A stretch of DNA of 64,000 nt from Anaerolineae bacterium (GTDB lineage Bacteria > Chloroflexota > Anaerolineae > Aggregatilineales > JAFGMM01): contig JAOSJO010000001.1 of NCBI GenBank assembly GCA_027494055.1, forward strand, positions 620,001 through 684,000, written 5' to 3'. The translations under genes were made by a program, and so were the position numbers. Shown piece after piece: positions 46,243 to 56,596 of the stretch. Position 1 is the first letter of the stretch. Each line of letters begins with the position of its first letter. A model generated the notes under the pieces. The model saw nothing but the letters and a program-made list of their open reading frames with translations. It had not been told where the DNA came from and ran no database searches.

Positions 46243-47301
46243 ATGACGATCCTGGACCCACCCATTGTGCGTGCGCCGGCGTTCGGCCCCGGCGACTGGC
46301 TCAACACCGAACACCCCCTCACCATGGCGACGCTGCGCGGGCGGGTGACGCTCGTGGACTTCTGGGACTACAGTTGCGTGAACTGCGTCCGCACCCTGCC
46401 CTACCTCACCGCGTGGCATGAGCGTTACGCGCGGCTGGGCCTGACCATCGTGGGCGTGCACGCGCCGGAGTTCCCCTTTGGCCGCGAGGCGCGCGCGGTG
46501 CGCGCCGCGATGGACGAGTTCGGCATCCGCTACCCGGTGCTGCTCGACAACGACTACCAGACGTGGGACGCCTACGCTAACCAGTACTGGCCCGCCAAGT
46601 ACCTGATCGACGCGCGGGGCTACATCCGCTACCGCAACCACGGCGAGGGCTACTACCACGAGACCGAACGCGCCATCGGCGCGCTGCTGCGCGAGATCAG
46701 CCCCGACCTCGACCTGCCTGACCCGCTCCCGCTCCTGCGCCCGGAGGACGCGCCCGGCGCGGTGTGCTACCGCCCCACGCCCGAACTCCACGCCGGCTAC
46801 CTGCGCGGCAGCCTGGGCAACCAGGAGGGCTACGCCGCCGGCGCGACGGCGCTCTACACCTTGCCGGAGGCGCGCGAGGTGGACCACTTCTACGTCGAGG
46901 GCGCGTGGCGGGCCGGCGAGACCTACATGGCATACGTCGGCGCGGAGACGGGCAGCGTGGTCCTGCGCTACGCCGCAGCGGAGGTCAACGCCGTGCTCAG
47001 CCCCAACGCAGACGCCGTTGAGCGCGCGCTGCATCCTGACGCGGTCGCTGAGGTGGAGGTGTGGCAGGACGGCGCGCCGCTCACGCGCGACAGCGCCGGG
47101 CGCGACGTGACGTTTACGCCCGCGCCCATCGCGCGCGTGACGCGCCCGCGCATGGTGAACCTGGTCCGCAACCCCGGGTTCGCGCGCCACGAGCTGACGC
47201 TGCGCGTGCGCACGCCGGGGCTGGCGCTCTACGCCTTCTCGTTCAGCGGGTGCGCCGCCGCCCCCGGCGAGACCGACGCGCGCACCTACATCGCGACCTA
47301 G
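46243..47301 (+). CDS. Thioredoxin-like (redoxin) protein with C-terminal beta domain
   Basis: A 352-residue protein. Residues 1 to about 170 form a TlpA/redoxin-type thioredoxin fold: LVDFWDYSCVNCVRTLPYL has the active-site CVNC, and WPAKYLIDARGYIRY carries the cis-Pro-region equivalent. The C-terminal 150 residues (YTLPEAREVDHFYVEGAWRAGETYMAYVG) form a jelly-roll like that fused to thioredoxin in mycobacterial DipZ. No CcdA-type membrane domain precedes it and I see no signal peptide, so it would be a cytoplasmic DipZ-like C-terminal unit. Likely thiol-disulfide exchange; the partner is unknown. Confidence 0.86.
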   Translation: MTILDPPIVRAPAFGPGDWLNTEHPLTMATLRGRVTLVDFWDYSCVNCVRTLPYLTAWHERYARLGLTIVGVHAPEFPFGREARAVRAAMDEFGIRYPVLLDNDYQTWDAYANQYWPAKYLIDARGYIRYRNHGEGYYHETERAIGALLREISPDLDLPDPLPLLRPEDAPGAVCYRPTPELHAGYLRGSLGNQEGYAAGATALYTLPEAREVDHFYVEGAWRAGETYMAYVGAETGSVVLRYAAAEVNAVLSPNADAVERALHPDAVAEVEVWQDGAPLTRDSAGRDVTFTPAPIARVTRPRMVNLVRNPGFARHELTLRVRTPGLALYAFSFSGCAAAPGETDARTYIAT

Positions 47302-47388
47302 GCGGGGCCGACCGGCGGCTCGCCCCGCACCAGGGGCACGCTATCCGGTTCAGGGCATCAGGGGGCAACTGGCCGCCAGGGAGATCCG

Positions 47389-48582
47389 TCAGGAAAGGCG
47401 GCGACTGACCTCGTAGAGCGCCAGCAGCAGCACAGCGTTGAGCAACAGGAACGGTCCGATGACCTCCAGGTGGGCGCGCTCCACGAGCATGCCCGCCAGC
47501 CACGGCCCAATCGCCGCGCCGAGGCCGCCGGCCGCGATCTGGAAGCCAATCGCGTTGGGCGCGTGTGACGCGCCGAGCTGCCGGGGCAAAACCAGCACGA
47601 GCAGGGGGTATTGCGGCGCGACGGCGAAGCCCATCAGCGCCAGCCCGAAGAAGCTCACTTCGTTTAGCAGGTTCGACCACATCAGCACCGCGCCCGCGAC
47701 CAGCACAACCATGGTCCAGCGCAGCAGCGCGCCCAGCGCGATGCGCTCGCCAACGAAGCCAAACAGGATGCGGCCAAGCATGATGGCGGCCCAGTAGTAG
47801 CCGGACCACGCGCCGGCCGTGACCACCTCCACGCCGCGCGCCTCGGTGAAGAACGTGTAATTCCACTGGCCGGCGGCAGCCTGCACGCTGGTGGACATGA
47901 GGAACACCGCGATCCCAAGCCACACGAGCGGCAGCCCCAGCGTATCGCGCCAGCGCACCGCTTTCGACGCCGCGCGCGCGGCGCGATCCTGTTCGTGAGT
48001 GCCATCGCGCCAGTGGCTGCGCGTGAGAAGGAAGACGCCGGTGAAGACGATCTGCAACCCGCCGGCGATGGCGTACCCCCAGCGCCACGAATGCCCCGCC
48101 ACGAGCAGGGCGGTCAGGGCGATGGGGCTGAGCGTCGCGCCGCCGGCGAAGCTGGCGTGCAGCCAGTTCATCAGCCGCGAGCCGTGATGCGTGGCGGCGT
48201 AGGTGTTCAGGCCGGCGTTCAGCCCGCCGAACCCGATCCCGGCGACGAACAGCGCAACGAGCATCGCCTGCCAGGTTGGCGTGACCGCCACCCACACGAA
48301 CCCCAGCCCCATCACGGCGCTGCTGACGGCAAGGTACGTGGCGCGGCCTAGGATGGCTTGAAAGCGCCCGCTGACGAAACTCGCGGCCACGCTGCCGATG
48401 GTATGCACCAGAAGCAGCACGCCCAGCGCGTCCTGGGGCAGCGCGAATGTCCTCCTGATGGACGGCCACGCCACGCCCAACATCCCGATGGGGATGCCCA
48501 GGAGGATGAAGTTGGCAAATACAATACCCGCCGCCAGAGGGAGGTTCCTCCCCGCCCTGGCGCGCGCTCTGTCGCCTGTCAC
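47389..48582 (-). CDS. MFS transporter
   Basis: A 397-residue twelve-helix MFS transporter resembling FucP or YfcJ-type sugar permeases (GIVFANFILLGIPIGMLGVAWPSIRRTF, GFGGLNAGLNTYAA, NWLHASFAGGATLSPI). The GLNAGLNTY and HASFGxG-type motifs are typical of the fucose-permease-like group. The GTG 48582 follows the stop codon of the upstream epimerase directly (TAGGTG) with AGGAAGG upstream, so the pair is coupled. The substrate is not known. Confidence 0.87.
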   Translation of the reverse strand: MTGDRARARAGRNLPLAAGIVFANFILLGIPIGMLGVAWPSIRRTFALPQDALGVLLLVHTIGSVAASFVSGRFQAILGRATYLAVSSAVMGLGFVWVAVTPTWQAMLVALFVAGIGFGGLNAGLNTYAATHHGSRLMNWLHASFAGGATLSPIALTALLVAGHSWRWGYAIAGGLQIVFTGVFLLTRSHWRDGTHEQDRAARAASKAVRWRDTLGLPLVWLGIAVFLMSTSVQAAAGQWNYTFFTEARGVEVVTAGAWSGYYWAAIMLGRILFGFVGERIALGALLRWTMVVLVAGAVLMWSNLLNEVSFFGLALMGFAVAPQYPLLVLVLPRQLGASHAPNAIGFQIAAGGLGAAIGPWLAGMLVERAHLEVIGPFLLLNAVLLLALYEVSRRLS

Positions 48583-49560
48583 CTATACGATTCCTTCCTG
48601 TCGATACCACGCCCAGGTATCGCGCACAGTCTCTTCCAGAGGACGGCCCACTAACCCCAACTCACGGCGCGCCTTGCCGGCGTCGAAATAGAGGAAGCGC
48701 GCGCTGAGCCGCAACTGGTTCGCGTCCATTGGCATCGGCACGCGCAGCCAGCGCGCCACGTCGATCACTGCCGCCGCCGGCCGCACGAGCCAGCGCGGCA
48801 GCGTGAGCCGGGGCGGGCGCACCCCGGCCACCGCCGCGATCAACGCGATCAGGTCGCGGGTCGGGGTGTTGTGCGCGTTCAGCAGGTAGCGCTCGCCGGG
48901 CCGGCCGCGCTCCGCCGCCGCGACGTGCGCCGCCGCCACGTCGCGCACATCGATGACGCCCACGCCGCCCGGCGCGGCCATTGGCACCTCGCGGCGCGCC
49001 ACGCGCACGACCAGGTCGCCGGACACGCGGTTGAGGTCCCCCGGCCCCAGCACGACCGACGGATTCACGATCACGACGGGAAGCCCACCGGCTGCCGCCG
49101 CGCGCGCGGCCTCCTCGGCGAGCCACTTGCTGTGCCCGTAGGGGAAAGCCCTCGGCGGCAGGTTGAACGGGAGGCGTTCGTCCGCCGGCGCGCCGTCGCG
49201 GCGCACGCCGACCGCCGCGCCCGTGCTGGTGAGCACCACGCGCGCCACGTCCGCACGCCGCGCCGCCTCCAGCACCGCCCGCGTCCCTTCCACGTTGACG
49301 CGGTACACCTCCCGTGCCGGCAGCCGCCAGTATTGCGCCGCCGCCGCCGTGTGGAAGACCCAATCGCACCCGGCGCACGCGCGCCGCAGTGCGTCTACGT
49401 CAAATAGGTCGCCGGCGCGGTCCTCGAACTCAAGCCCCGCGAGCGCGCGCGGGTTCGACGTGGGCCGTCGCCAGATGCGCACGACATGGCCGCGCGCGAC
49501 GAGCGCCCGCGCCACGTGGGAACCGAGGAAGCCGGTTGCGCCGGTGACCAGAGCACGCAC
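48583..49560 (-). CDS. NAD-dependent epimerase/dehydratase (extended SDR)
   Basis: A 325-residue extended SDR. The cofactor motif is TGATGFLGSH, the VFHTAAAAQYW block follows, and the catalytic pair is YGHSK with the Ser/Thr in TSTGAAVG. Overall it resembles the hopanoid-associated or dihydroflavonol-4-reductase-like group, whose members act on nucleotide sugars or small ketones. GTG 49560 is the only good start (MRALVTGATG). Its last codon abuts the start of the MFS gene, so the two are coexpressed. Confidence 0.88.
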   Translation of the reverse strand: MRALVTGATGFLGSHVARALVARGHVVRIWRRPTSNPRALAGLEFEDRAGDLFDVDALRRACAGCDWVFHTAAAAQYWRLPAREVYRVNVEGTRAVLEAARRADVARVVLTSTGAAVGVRRDGAPADERLPFNLPPRAFPYGHSKWLAEEAARAAAAGGLPVVIVNPSVVLGPGDLNRVSGDLVVRVARREVPMAAPGGVGVIDVRDVAAAHVAAAERGRPGERYLLNAHNTPTRDLIALIAAVAGVRPPRLTLPRWLVRPAAAVIDVARWLRVPMPMDANQLRLSARFLYFDAGKARRELGLVGRPLEETVRDTWAWYRQEGIV

Positions 49561-49941
49561 GCCCGATTATCCCACCCGGCCCGCGCGGGAAACGACGACC
49601 GCCCGCAGCGATGTATCGGCGATGATGACGGCGCGCGCGCGGACGGCCATCAGCGCGCCGCCGGGGTGGCCGGCCGGGCGCTTACGGACCCGCAAGGACG
49701 CGGGGTGCAGGTTGGCGGCGTGGGTCAGATACCTGGACATCCCGATGACGAATCCACACTCAATGGCATGGCGCGCGAAACCCGGTTGGCGGCCCGTGGC
49801 GCTGAAGAAACCCGGCGTGCCATCACGCCGCCCGACCCACAGCACAGCCAACAAACCGCCCTGCCGCGTCCCCAGGGGGACGCCGTGGCGGACACCGGCC
49901 ATCGCGCAAACGCGCCCGGCTGGGTGCGTGTTCGCTTCTGC
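49561..49941. other. 381-bp gap with one dubious frame
   Basis: A minus-strand frame of 111 codons (49567-49902) is open, but it has no ribosome site, no recognisable family and no clear codon preference over the opposite strand. I do not call it a gene. Nothing else stands out. Confidence 0.45.
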
Positions 49942-50934
49942 TCAGATCAGGCACGCCCCGCGCGCCACGACCGTCTGGTCGTCAACGACCAGGGTCGACT
50001 CCCCAATGACGCCCACCAACTGGCGAGCGTTGATCCCCCATCCATCGTACTTGAGGAAACCATTTTGCGCCAGTGTAACCGACACCGCACCTAGCGCCTT
50101 GCTGTCTGTCGCGGGGTTGCCGCGCAGTTGGGCCTCCGGGTTGGCGCCGACGCCCAGGCCCACCACCTGGCCGAGGGCGCACCCTGCCCCGGCGTCGTCG
50201 CTGCGCAGGCGCGCGAGCAGGCTCCCGGCCTCCGCGCCCCCGCCCTCCACGGCGACGATGCAGCCCGCCTCGACGGTGAGGCGCGCCGGCTCGGCGAGCA
50301 ATGCGCCCTGCAGCGCGCGGTCGATCACCAGCACGCCGTTGGCAGCGCCGGGCGTCACGGACACGTGGCACAGGCCGCCCGGAAGGCTCCCGAACTGGCC
50401 GGGCCGGTGTACCAGGCCCGTCTCGACATGGACGCTGCGCGGGGCCAGCGTGAGGGTCAGGTCGGCGCCGCCCGGCGCGGTGAGGTGCGCCGCGCCGCCG
50501 GCCTCCAGCTCGGCGGCCAGGCGTTCGGTTGTCGCGGCGATGGCTGCATAATCGGCGGCCAGTTCGCGCGCCAGGATGTCGGGCGTGATATAGAAGCCGC
50601 CGGCCATCCGCCCCCGCCCGGTGGCTCTGAGCGCATCCCGAAGGTGGAGGATGCGCTGCCCCTCCAGCGCGGCGTTCAGGCTGGCGTGAAGCGCCAGGAC
50701 CACGTCCGCGCGCGCCGCCGCGTCAAGCAATTCCTGGGGGAAATCGCGCAGCGGGCGCGCTGCGTCAGGCACGGTGTAGGTCCAGACCTCCGCCGGGTCG
50801 AGCTTGAGCACTTCCGCCGTGAGTTGGGCGTGCAACTCGTGGAGCGGCTGATCGGTAATGACGAGCACAGATTCGCCGTTGCGGATACGAAGGCACGTGT
50901 GGATGATGTTCTCGGCCCAGAAATCTGCACGCAT
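49942..50934 (-). CDS. Aminopeptidase T-like / M29-related protein
   Basis: A 330-residue protein of the leucyl aminopeptidase (aminopeptidase T, COG2309) and NicX-like superfamily. The N-terminal half has CLRIRNGESVLVITDQ and DVVLALHASL. The C-terminal half holds LTLTLAPRSVHVETG, a PGGLCHVSVTPGA loop and the metal-region patterns LGVGANPEAQLRG and DGWGINARQLVG. Such proteins are metallo-enzymes; the exact activity cannot be assigned. ATG 50934 sits 6 bases after AAGGAG and is preferred over GTG 50937. Confidence 0.72.
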   Translation of the reverse strand: MRADFWAENIIHTCLRIRNGESVLVITDQPLHELHAQLTAEVLKLDPAEVWTYTVPDAARPLRDFPQELLDAAARADVVLALHASLNAALEGQRILHLRDALRATGRGRMAGGFYITPDILARELAADYAAIAATTERLAAELEAGGAAHLTAPGGADLTLTLAPRSVHVETGLVHRPGQFGSLPGGLCHVSVTPGAANGVLVIDRALQGALLAEPARLTVEAGCIVAVEGGGAEAGSLLARLRSDDAGAGCALGQVVGLGVGANPEAQLRGNPATDSKALGAVSVTLAQNGFLKYDGWGINARQLVGVIGESTLVVDDQTVVARGACLI

Positions 50935-51068
50935 CACACTCTCCTTACTTCGCCGCCCATTTTACCCCAAGTGCGCCGTTGGCAGGATGCGTGCGCATAC
51001 TACGCGCGCCTGAATCCCGCACTGATCCCGACAACCAGAGGTTGGGAAGCGCGTGCGGGCCTGCGCGG

Positions 51069-52321
51069 TTACAGGCCAATTGCCTGTACGTGCGTGAGGC
51101 GTTCAAGGAGCGTGCGCCGGTTCGCGCTCGGCGCAGTGGGCAGGTCAGAGACCACCGCAGACGCGACGATGGTGACGTTGCCTTCCGGGTGGTCGTAGTT
51201 CCACAGGCTGTGGAGCGCGAAGGGGGTGCCGCCCACCGCGCCGAGGTAGAGCATGATGTGGCCGGGGAGGAGCAGCAGCGCCCCCGGCGGCGCGCCCTCG
51301 ATGAGCATCGCGGCGCGGGCTGCGGGCGGGTCGTCGGGCGCAAAGCGCACCACCGTGACGCCGACGCGGCCCTGCTGGCGGCTGTTGCGCGGCAGGCATA
51401 CCCCGTCACCGCCCACACGTCCTTAACCAGCCGCGAGCAATCGCGCCCGAACAGCCCCGCGCGCATCCCGCCCCAGGCGTATGGCTCGCCGAGCAGGCTG
51501 AACGCCTGGGTGAAGGCGGTGCGCACGGTGCACGGCAGGTAGCCCTCATGCCACGACGGGTCGTCGCGCGCGATGTACCCCTCCACGAGCGCGAGCCGGC
51601 CCGCGCCGTCGCGCCGGGGCACGAGAACGCGGCGCGCCAGGTCATCGCGCCCCGCGAGCGGGAGCCGCGTGCCCATCTGCGCCAGCGCGTGCGCGCCATC
51701 CGGCATGGCCGCCGTCGCCTGCGACGCCACCGCGACCACGAACGGCTCGGCCTCGATGAAGCGGCGCACCGCCTCCCGGTCATCGGCGAGGGCGACGTGC
51801 GCCGCCTGCACCCACCCCCAGTACATGGGCGTGAGTGCAAAATACCACTGCCCATCGGCGCTGGTGTGCACGACCGCCGCCGGCCACCCGGTATCGAGCA
51901 TGGTGCCTTGCAGCCGGTCGAACGCGATCTGTCCCGGCGCGGAAAGCCCCGGCGCGAGCGAGGGATAGTAGCGCAGTGGCGTGCGCTGCGTGACCAGCCC
52001 CCACCGCACGCGCGCCTCGTCCGGGACCGTGCCGGCGGCGACGTTGGCCTGGATTGCGGCCCACATCTCCGGGGTGTAGGCCGCGCCGGTCACGTCGTAG
52101 TACGTGTTTTCGGAGAGGGGCGTCATCTCGCCGCACACCACCGGCGCGGATATGCTTTCGGCCAGGTCTAACGGGTCGGGGAGGTTCAGCGTTTCGAGCA
52201 CGCGGGCGTTGAAGGCGCGGATGCCGTCGGGGTCAAGAGGGGGCGCATCGGGGTCCGCGACCCGCGCCAGCCAGAACGCGGGGTCCAGCATCTCGCGCGT
52301 GACGTTGGGCAGTAAGATCAT
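51069..52321 (-). CDS. NlpC/P60 endopeptidase with SH3 domains (one frame break)
   Basis: A 417-residue cell-wall endopeptidase of the YkfC type after restoring one base in the run 51401-51404. The N-terminal part holds two SH3b-like domains (YYDVTGAAYTPEMWAAI, then WGLVTQRTPLRYYPS and WPAAVVHTSADGQWYFA). The C-terminal NlpC/P60 domain has the nucleophile in GRDCSRLV, preceded by LGEPYAWGGM, and the histidine in LPGHIMLYLG with a polar residue in FALHSLWNYD. It would cleave gamma-D-Glu-diamino acid bonds in peptidoglycan or its fragments. ATG 52321 has GGAG upstream. No signal peptide is visible, so it may act on imported muropeptides. Confidence 0.87.
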
Positions 52322-52464
52322 GTCAACTCCAGTGCCAGCAGACGCGCCGCATAAGTATAGCACGCAATTGCCGAACTTTGCCTCTCCTGGTTGAACAACC
52401 AGAGCATGGCGAAGTCTGGGGATGGGGAAGCGCGCATCGGGGCGTGTAGCACGAAAGCTCGGAA

Positions 52465-52523
52465 GAAACGCGAAGTCACGAAAGGGTTGGCGCATTTTCG
52501 CGCCCTTCGTGGCTTCGTGTTTC
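52465..52523. repeat. CACGAA-rich inverted repeat element (family A)
   Basis: GAAACGCGAAGTCACGAA (start of 52465-52486) pairs imperfectly with CCCTTCGTGGCTTCGTGTTTC-type sequence at 52503-52523, giving a stem of about 20 bp. It occupies the centre of the 52322-52649 gap, which otherwise contains no supported gene. Confidence 0.55.
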
Positions 52524-52649
52524 AATCCCGTGCTGCTTCCCGGCTTTGTGCTCTCCTGGGCAACCGCTGGCGCAGATCGGCGTTCGATGGTATTTTTACA
52601 GGGTTCGCTATAAAAAGATGCACGGTTGGACTGAAAGGGAGGTACGGCA

Positions 52650-52979
52650 ATGGCCTACAGCGAAGAACTGGCGGAGCGGGTGCGCGCCATCCTGGCGGAC
52701 CGCCCGGACGTGGTAGAGAAGAAGATGTTCGGCGGGCTGACTTTCATGTTGCGGGGAAATATGTGCTGTGGGATTCAACAGGACGGCCTGATGGTCCGCG
52801 TCGGCCCGGAGAAGTACACCGAGGCGCTGGCGCAGCCGCACGCCCACGCGATGGACCTCGGCGGGCGACCGATGCGGGGTATGGTCAAGGTGGCCCTGGA
52901 GGGGCTGGCGTTGGATGCGGCGCTCGCAGCGTGGGTTCAGCAGGGCGTGCAGTTTGCATCCTCCCTGCCGGCGAAGTAG
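52650..52979 (+). CDS. TfoX N-terminal domain protein
   Basis: A 109-residue protein consisting only of the TfoX/Sxy N-terminal domain: ELAERVRAILADRPDVVEKKMFGGLTFMLRGNMCCGI and VRVGPEKYTEALA. In gamma-proteobacteria TfoX regulates competence, but stand-alone N-terminal domains in other phyla have no established role. ATG 52650 has GGGAGG at the right distance. The sucrase/ferredoxin-like gene starts 20 bp downstream, suggesting one transcript. Confidence 0.9.
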   Translation: MAYSEELAERVRAILADRPDVVEKKMFGGLTFMLRGNMCCGIQQDGLMVRVGPEKYTEALAQPHAHAMDLGGRPMRGMVKVALEGLALDAALAAWVQQGVQFASSLPAK

Positions 52980-52999
52980 CGCCGGCGTCGGAGCCGTCG

Positions 53000-53968
53000 A
53001 TGGCGCAGGAATGCTTCTGTCACGATAGCTCGTTGCAGGCCGGCGAGGCGATGTTCGGCACCGCCCCGCACGCGGCGGTGTGGTTCCTGCTGGAATACAA
53101 CGGCGTGTGGGGCCGCAAGGCCTTCGAGGAGAGCGACCTGCCCGCGCCCGTGAAGGCACGGCTTTCCGGCTACCTCGACGCCATTCCCGATTCGCGGCTG
53201 CAGTTCATCAAGCAGGAGAACGAGCGCCCCCGGCAGCGGGAGGGCGTCGCGTTCTTCGTGGCGGTCGCGCGGGAGGCCGACCCGGCCCTGTATGAGTTTC
53301 ACCTCGACGGCTACGACGCGCTGCTGGCGCTCGACCTGGACGCGGTTGTGGCGGGCGCGCCGGGCTATGCGCGCTACCTCCGCGAAGCGCCGCTCTTCCT
53401 CGCGTGCACCAACGGCCGGCGCGACCGCTGCTGCGCCAAGTTCGGCCTGCCGGTCTACCACGCCCTGACGGACTGCGCCGGGGACGCGGTGTGGCAATCG
53501 ACGCACATGGGCGGGCACCGGTTCGCGGGCGTGGCGGCGTGCTTCCCGCACGGCGTGTGTTACGGGCGGCTCGAACCGGGCGACGCCGCGCCGGTGGTGG
53601 AGAGCTACCGCGCGGGGCGCATCCTGCTCGACAGGTACCGGGGCCGCGCGTGCTATGACAAGGTCACGCAGGCCGCCGACTACCTCCTGCGCGCGGCGAC
53701 CGGCGACGCCGGCCTGGACGCCTTCCGCTGGCTGGGGACGGCGCGCGTCGGCGACGATGGGTCGGCGGCGCGATTCGCGGCGCGATTCGCGGCGCGGTTC
53801 GCGGCGGGCGGTCGCGTGCACCGGCTTGAGGTCGCCCAGGTCGATACCGGCCTGCTGGTCTACCAGAGCTGTAGCGACCCGGAGCCGTCCCGGCTGGTCG
53901 CGTTCGAACTGCGCGCGCACGAGGTCCGCGACGACGCGCCCGCAACCACGCCCCATGCCGAAACGTAA
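53000..53968 (+). CDS. Sucrase/ferredoxin-like protein
   Basis: A 322-residue member of the sucrase/ferredoxin-like family (COG4759), a thioredoxin-like [2Fe-2S] ferredoxin fold. The cysteine pattern appears in FLACTNGRRDRCCAKFG and THMGGHRFAGVAACFPHGVCYG. The N-terminal CFCHDSSLQAGEAMFGTAP and WFLLEYNGVWG match the family start. No enzymatic role is established. A 12-bp tandem repeat within the C-terminal part encodes AARF three times (53765-53806). ATG 53000 has GGAG 6 bases upstream. Confidence 0.85.
   Translation: MAQECFCHDSSLQAGEAMFGTAPHAAVWFLLEYNGVWGRKAFEESDLPAPVKARLSGYLDAIPDSRLQFIKQENERPRQREGVAFFVAVAREADPALYEFHLDGYDALLALDLDAVVAGAPGYARYLREAPLFLACTNGRRDRCCAKFGLPVYHALTDCAGDAVWQSTHMGGHRFAGVAACFPHGVCYGRLEPGDAAPVVESYRAGRILLDRYRGRACYDKVTQAADYLLRAATGDAGLDAFRWLGTARVGDDGSAARFAARFAARFAAGGRVHRLEVAQVDTGLLVYQSCSDPEPSRLVAFELRAHEVRDDAPATTPHAET
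53765..53806 (+). repeat. In-frame 12-bp tandem repeat
   Basis: The unit GCGGCGCGATTC is present about 3.5 times, with one substitution in the third copy. It encodes AARF repeats in a loop of the sucrase/ferredoxin-like protein, and copy number may vary between strains. Confidence 0.8.
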
Positions 53969-54030
53969 TATGATGCGGGCGCAGGGCCGCGCGCCCTGTG
54001 AAGTGCGGCCAACCTGGAGGGCTGTGCGCT

Positions 54031-54675
54031 TTGTTCGGGCTGCCTGAACCCGCGTCGGGGATCCTCGCCGCCGTCCTCATGCTGATTGCGATGGCGGCGT
54101 CGGTGATCCCGCTCGTACCCGGCCCGGTGCTGGTGTGGGGCATCGGCCTGATCTACGCCATCCTGACCGGCTTCGAGCGCGTGACCGGCGTGGCGCTCGT
54201 GGTCATGACTGTGTTCATGCTCGCCGGCGCGACCTCCGGCTGGTGGATGCAGGCGTTGGGGATGCGGACCAGCGGCGGGAGCTGGCTGGCAATCGTCGGC
54301 GCGCTCCTCGGCGGGCTGGTCGGCGCGTTCGTGATCCCCTTGCCGATTGTGGGCGCGCTGGTCGGTGCGGTTGTGGGCGCAATCCTGATCGAGTTCCTGC
54401 GCGCCGGCAGGCTTCGCGTGGCGCTCAACGTCGGCGGCGCGGCACTGAAGGGATTCTTCCTCGGCCTCGTGGTCGAGTTCGCCGCGAGCCTCCTGATCTT
54501 TCTCACGTTCGTCGGCGCGCTGCTCGTCTCAGCGGCCCGCTATCGCGCACGGCATTCCATCTTGGTGAACGCTTGTGGTGACTGCCAGGGTCGCCCTCGC
54601 TTCTTCCCCTGCCGACCTTCGGTCGGCGTCCCTTCTCCCACAACGTGCAACAGGGACGGACAGGAAAACCCGTAA
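54031..54675 (+). CDS. DUF456 membrane protein
   Basis: A 214-residue membrane protein. Segments [53 protein letters not shown] and [23 protein letters not shown] match DUF456, a family of small glycine-rich membrane proteins of unknown function. TTG 54031 follows GGAGG by 10 bases; the open frame extends upstream to 53998. The last 40 residues (after about 54555) read through a family B intergenic repeat, so the natural C-terminus has probably been replaced by repeat-derived sequence. Confidence 0.75.
   Translation: MFGLPEPASGILAAVLMLIAMAASVIPLVPGPVLVWGIGLIYAILTGFERVTGVALVVMTVFMLAGATSGWWMQALGMRTSGGSWLAIVGALLGGLVGAFVIPLPIVGALVGAVVGAILIEFLRAGRLRVALNVGGAALKGFFLGLVVEFAASLLIFLTFVGALLVSAARYRARHSILVNACGDCQGRPRFFPCRPSVGVPSPTTCNRDGQENP
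54594..54655. repeat. Dispersed palindromic repeat (family B), overlapping gene ends
   Basis: GCCGACCTTCGGTCGGC is a perfect palindrome flanked by CTTCTTCCCCT and CCCTTCTCCC. It lies within the 3' end of the DUF456 frame and downstream of the rpoD stop. Confidence 0.6.
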
Positions 54676-54687
54676 CCTCTCAACACC

Positions 54688-54717
54688 AGTGGGGCAAGGC
54701 ATTGCCTTGCCTCTGAC
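54688..54717. repeat. Dispersed palindromic repeat (family C)
   Basis: GTGGGGCAAGGCA and TGCCTTGCCTCTGAC form an imperfect palindrome like that at 62365-62392. Confidence 0.55.
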
Positions 54718-54850
54718 GGTCGTTCTCGCGCCAAGAACTTCTGACTTCGGAGGCCCGGGGTGAAGGTCGATAATGCACAGATACCGCTGCGGACAGGTGA
54801 GATCACATTCTGAGAAGTCAACAGGCTTGCGCGACGCCTGCGGTCAGGCG

Positions 54851-56534
<1,684 letters not shown>

Positions 56535-56596
56535 AATCTCTCGTGCGGCCTTGCGGTGAGGGCTTTATGTTAATACGGCGCGCATAAATGCGCAAC

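Noticed and set aside
49567-49902. 111-codon minus-strand frame
   Set aside because: No ribosome site, no recognisable family, and the opposite strand is equally open; left as a gap.
52391-53968. 525-codon frame starting in the repeat region
   Set aside because: Its first 200 codons cross a repeat element and the TfoX gene in the wrong frame; the real start is ATG 53000.
54540-54850. Extended C-terminus of RpoD
   Set aside because: It arises only from the extra G in 54887-54891; the corrected frame ends in the conserved RQLRDYLS and a stop.
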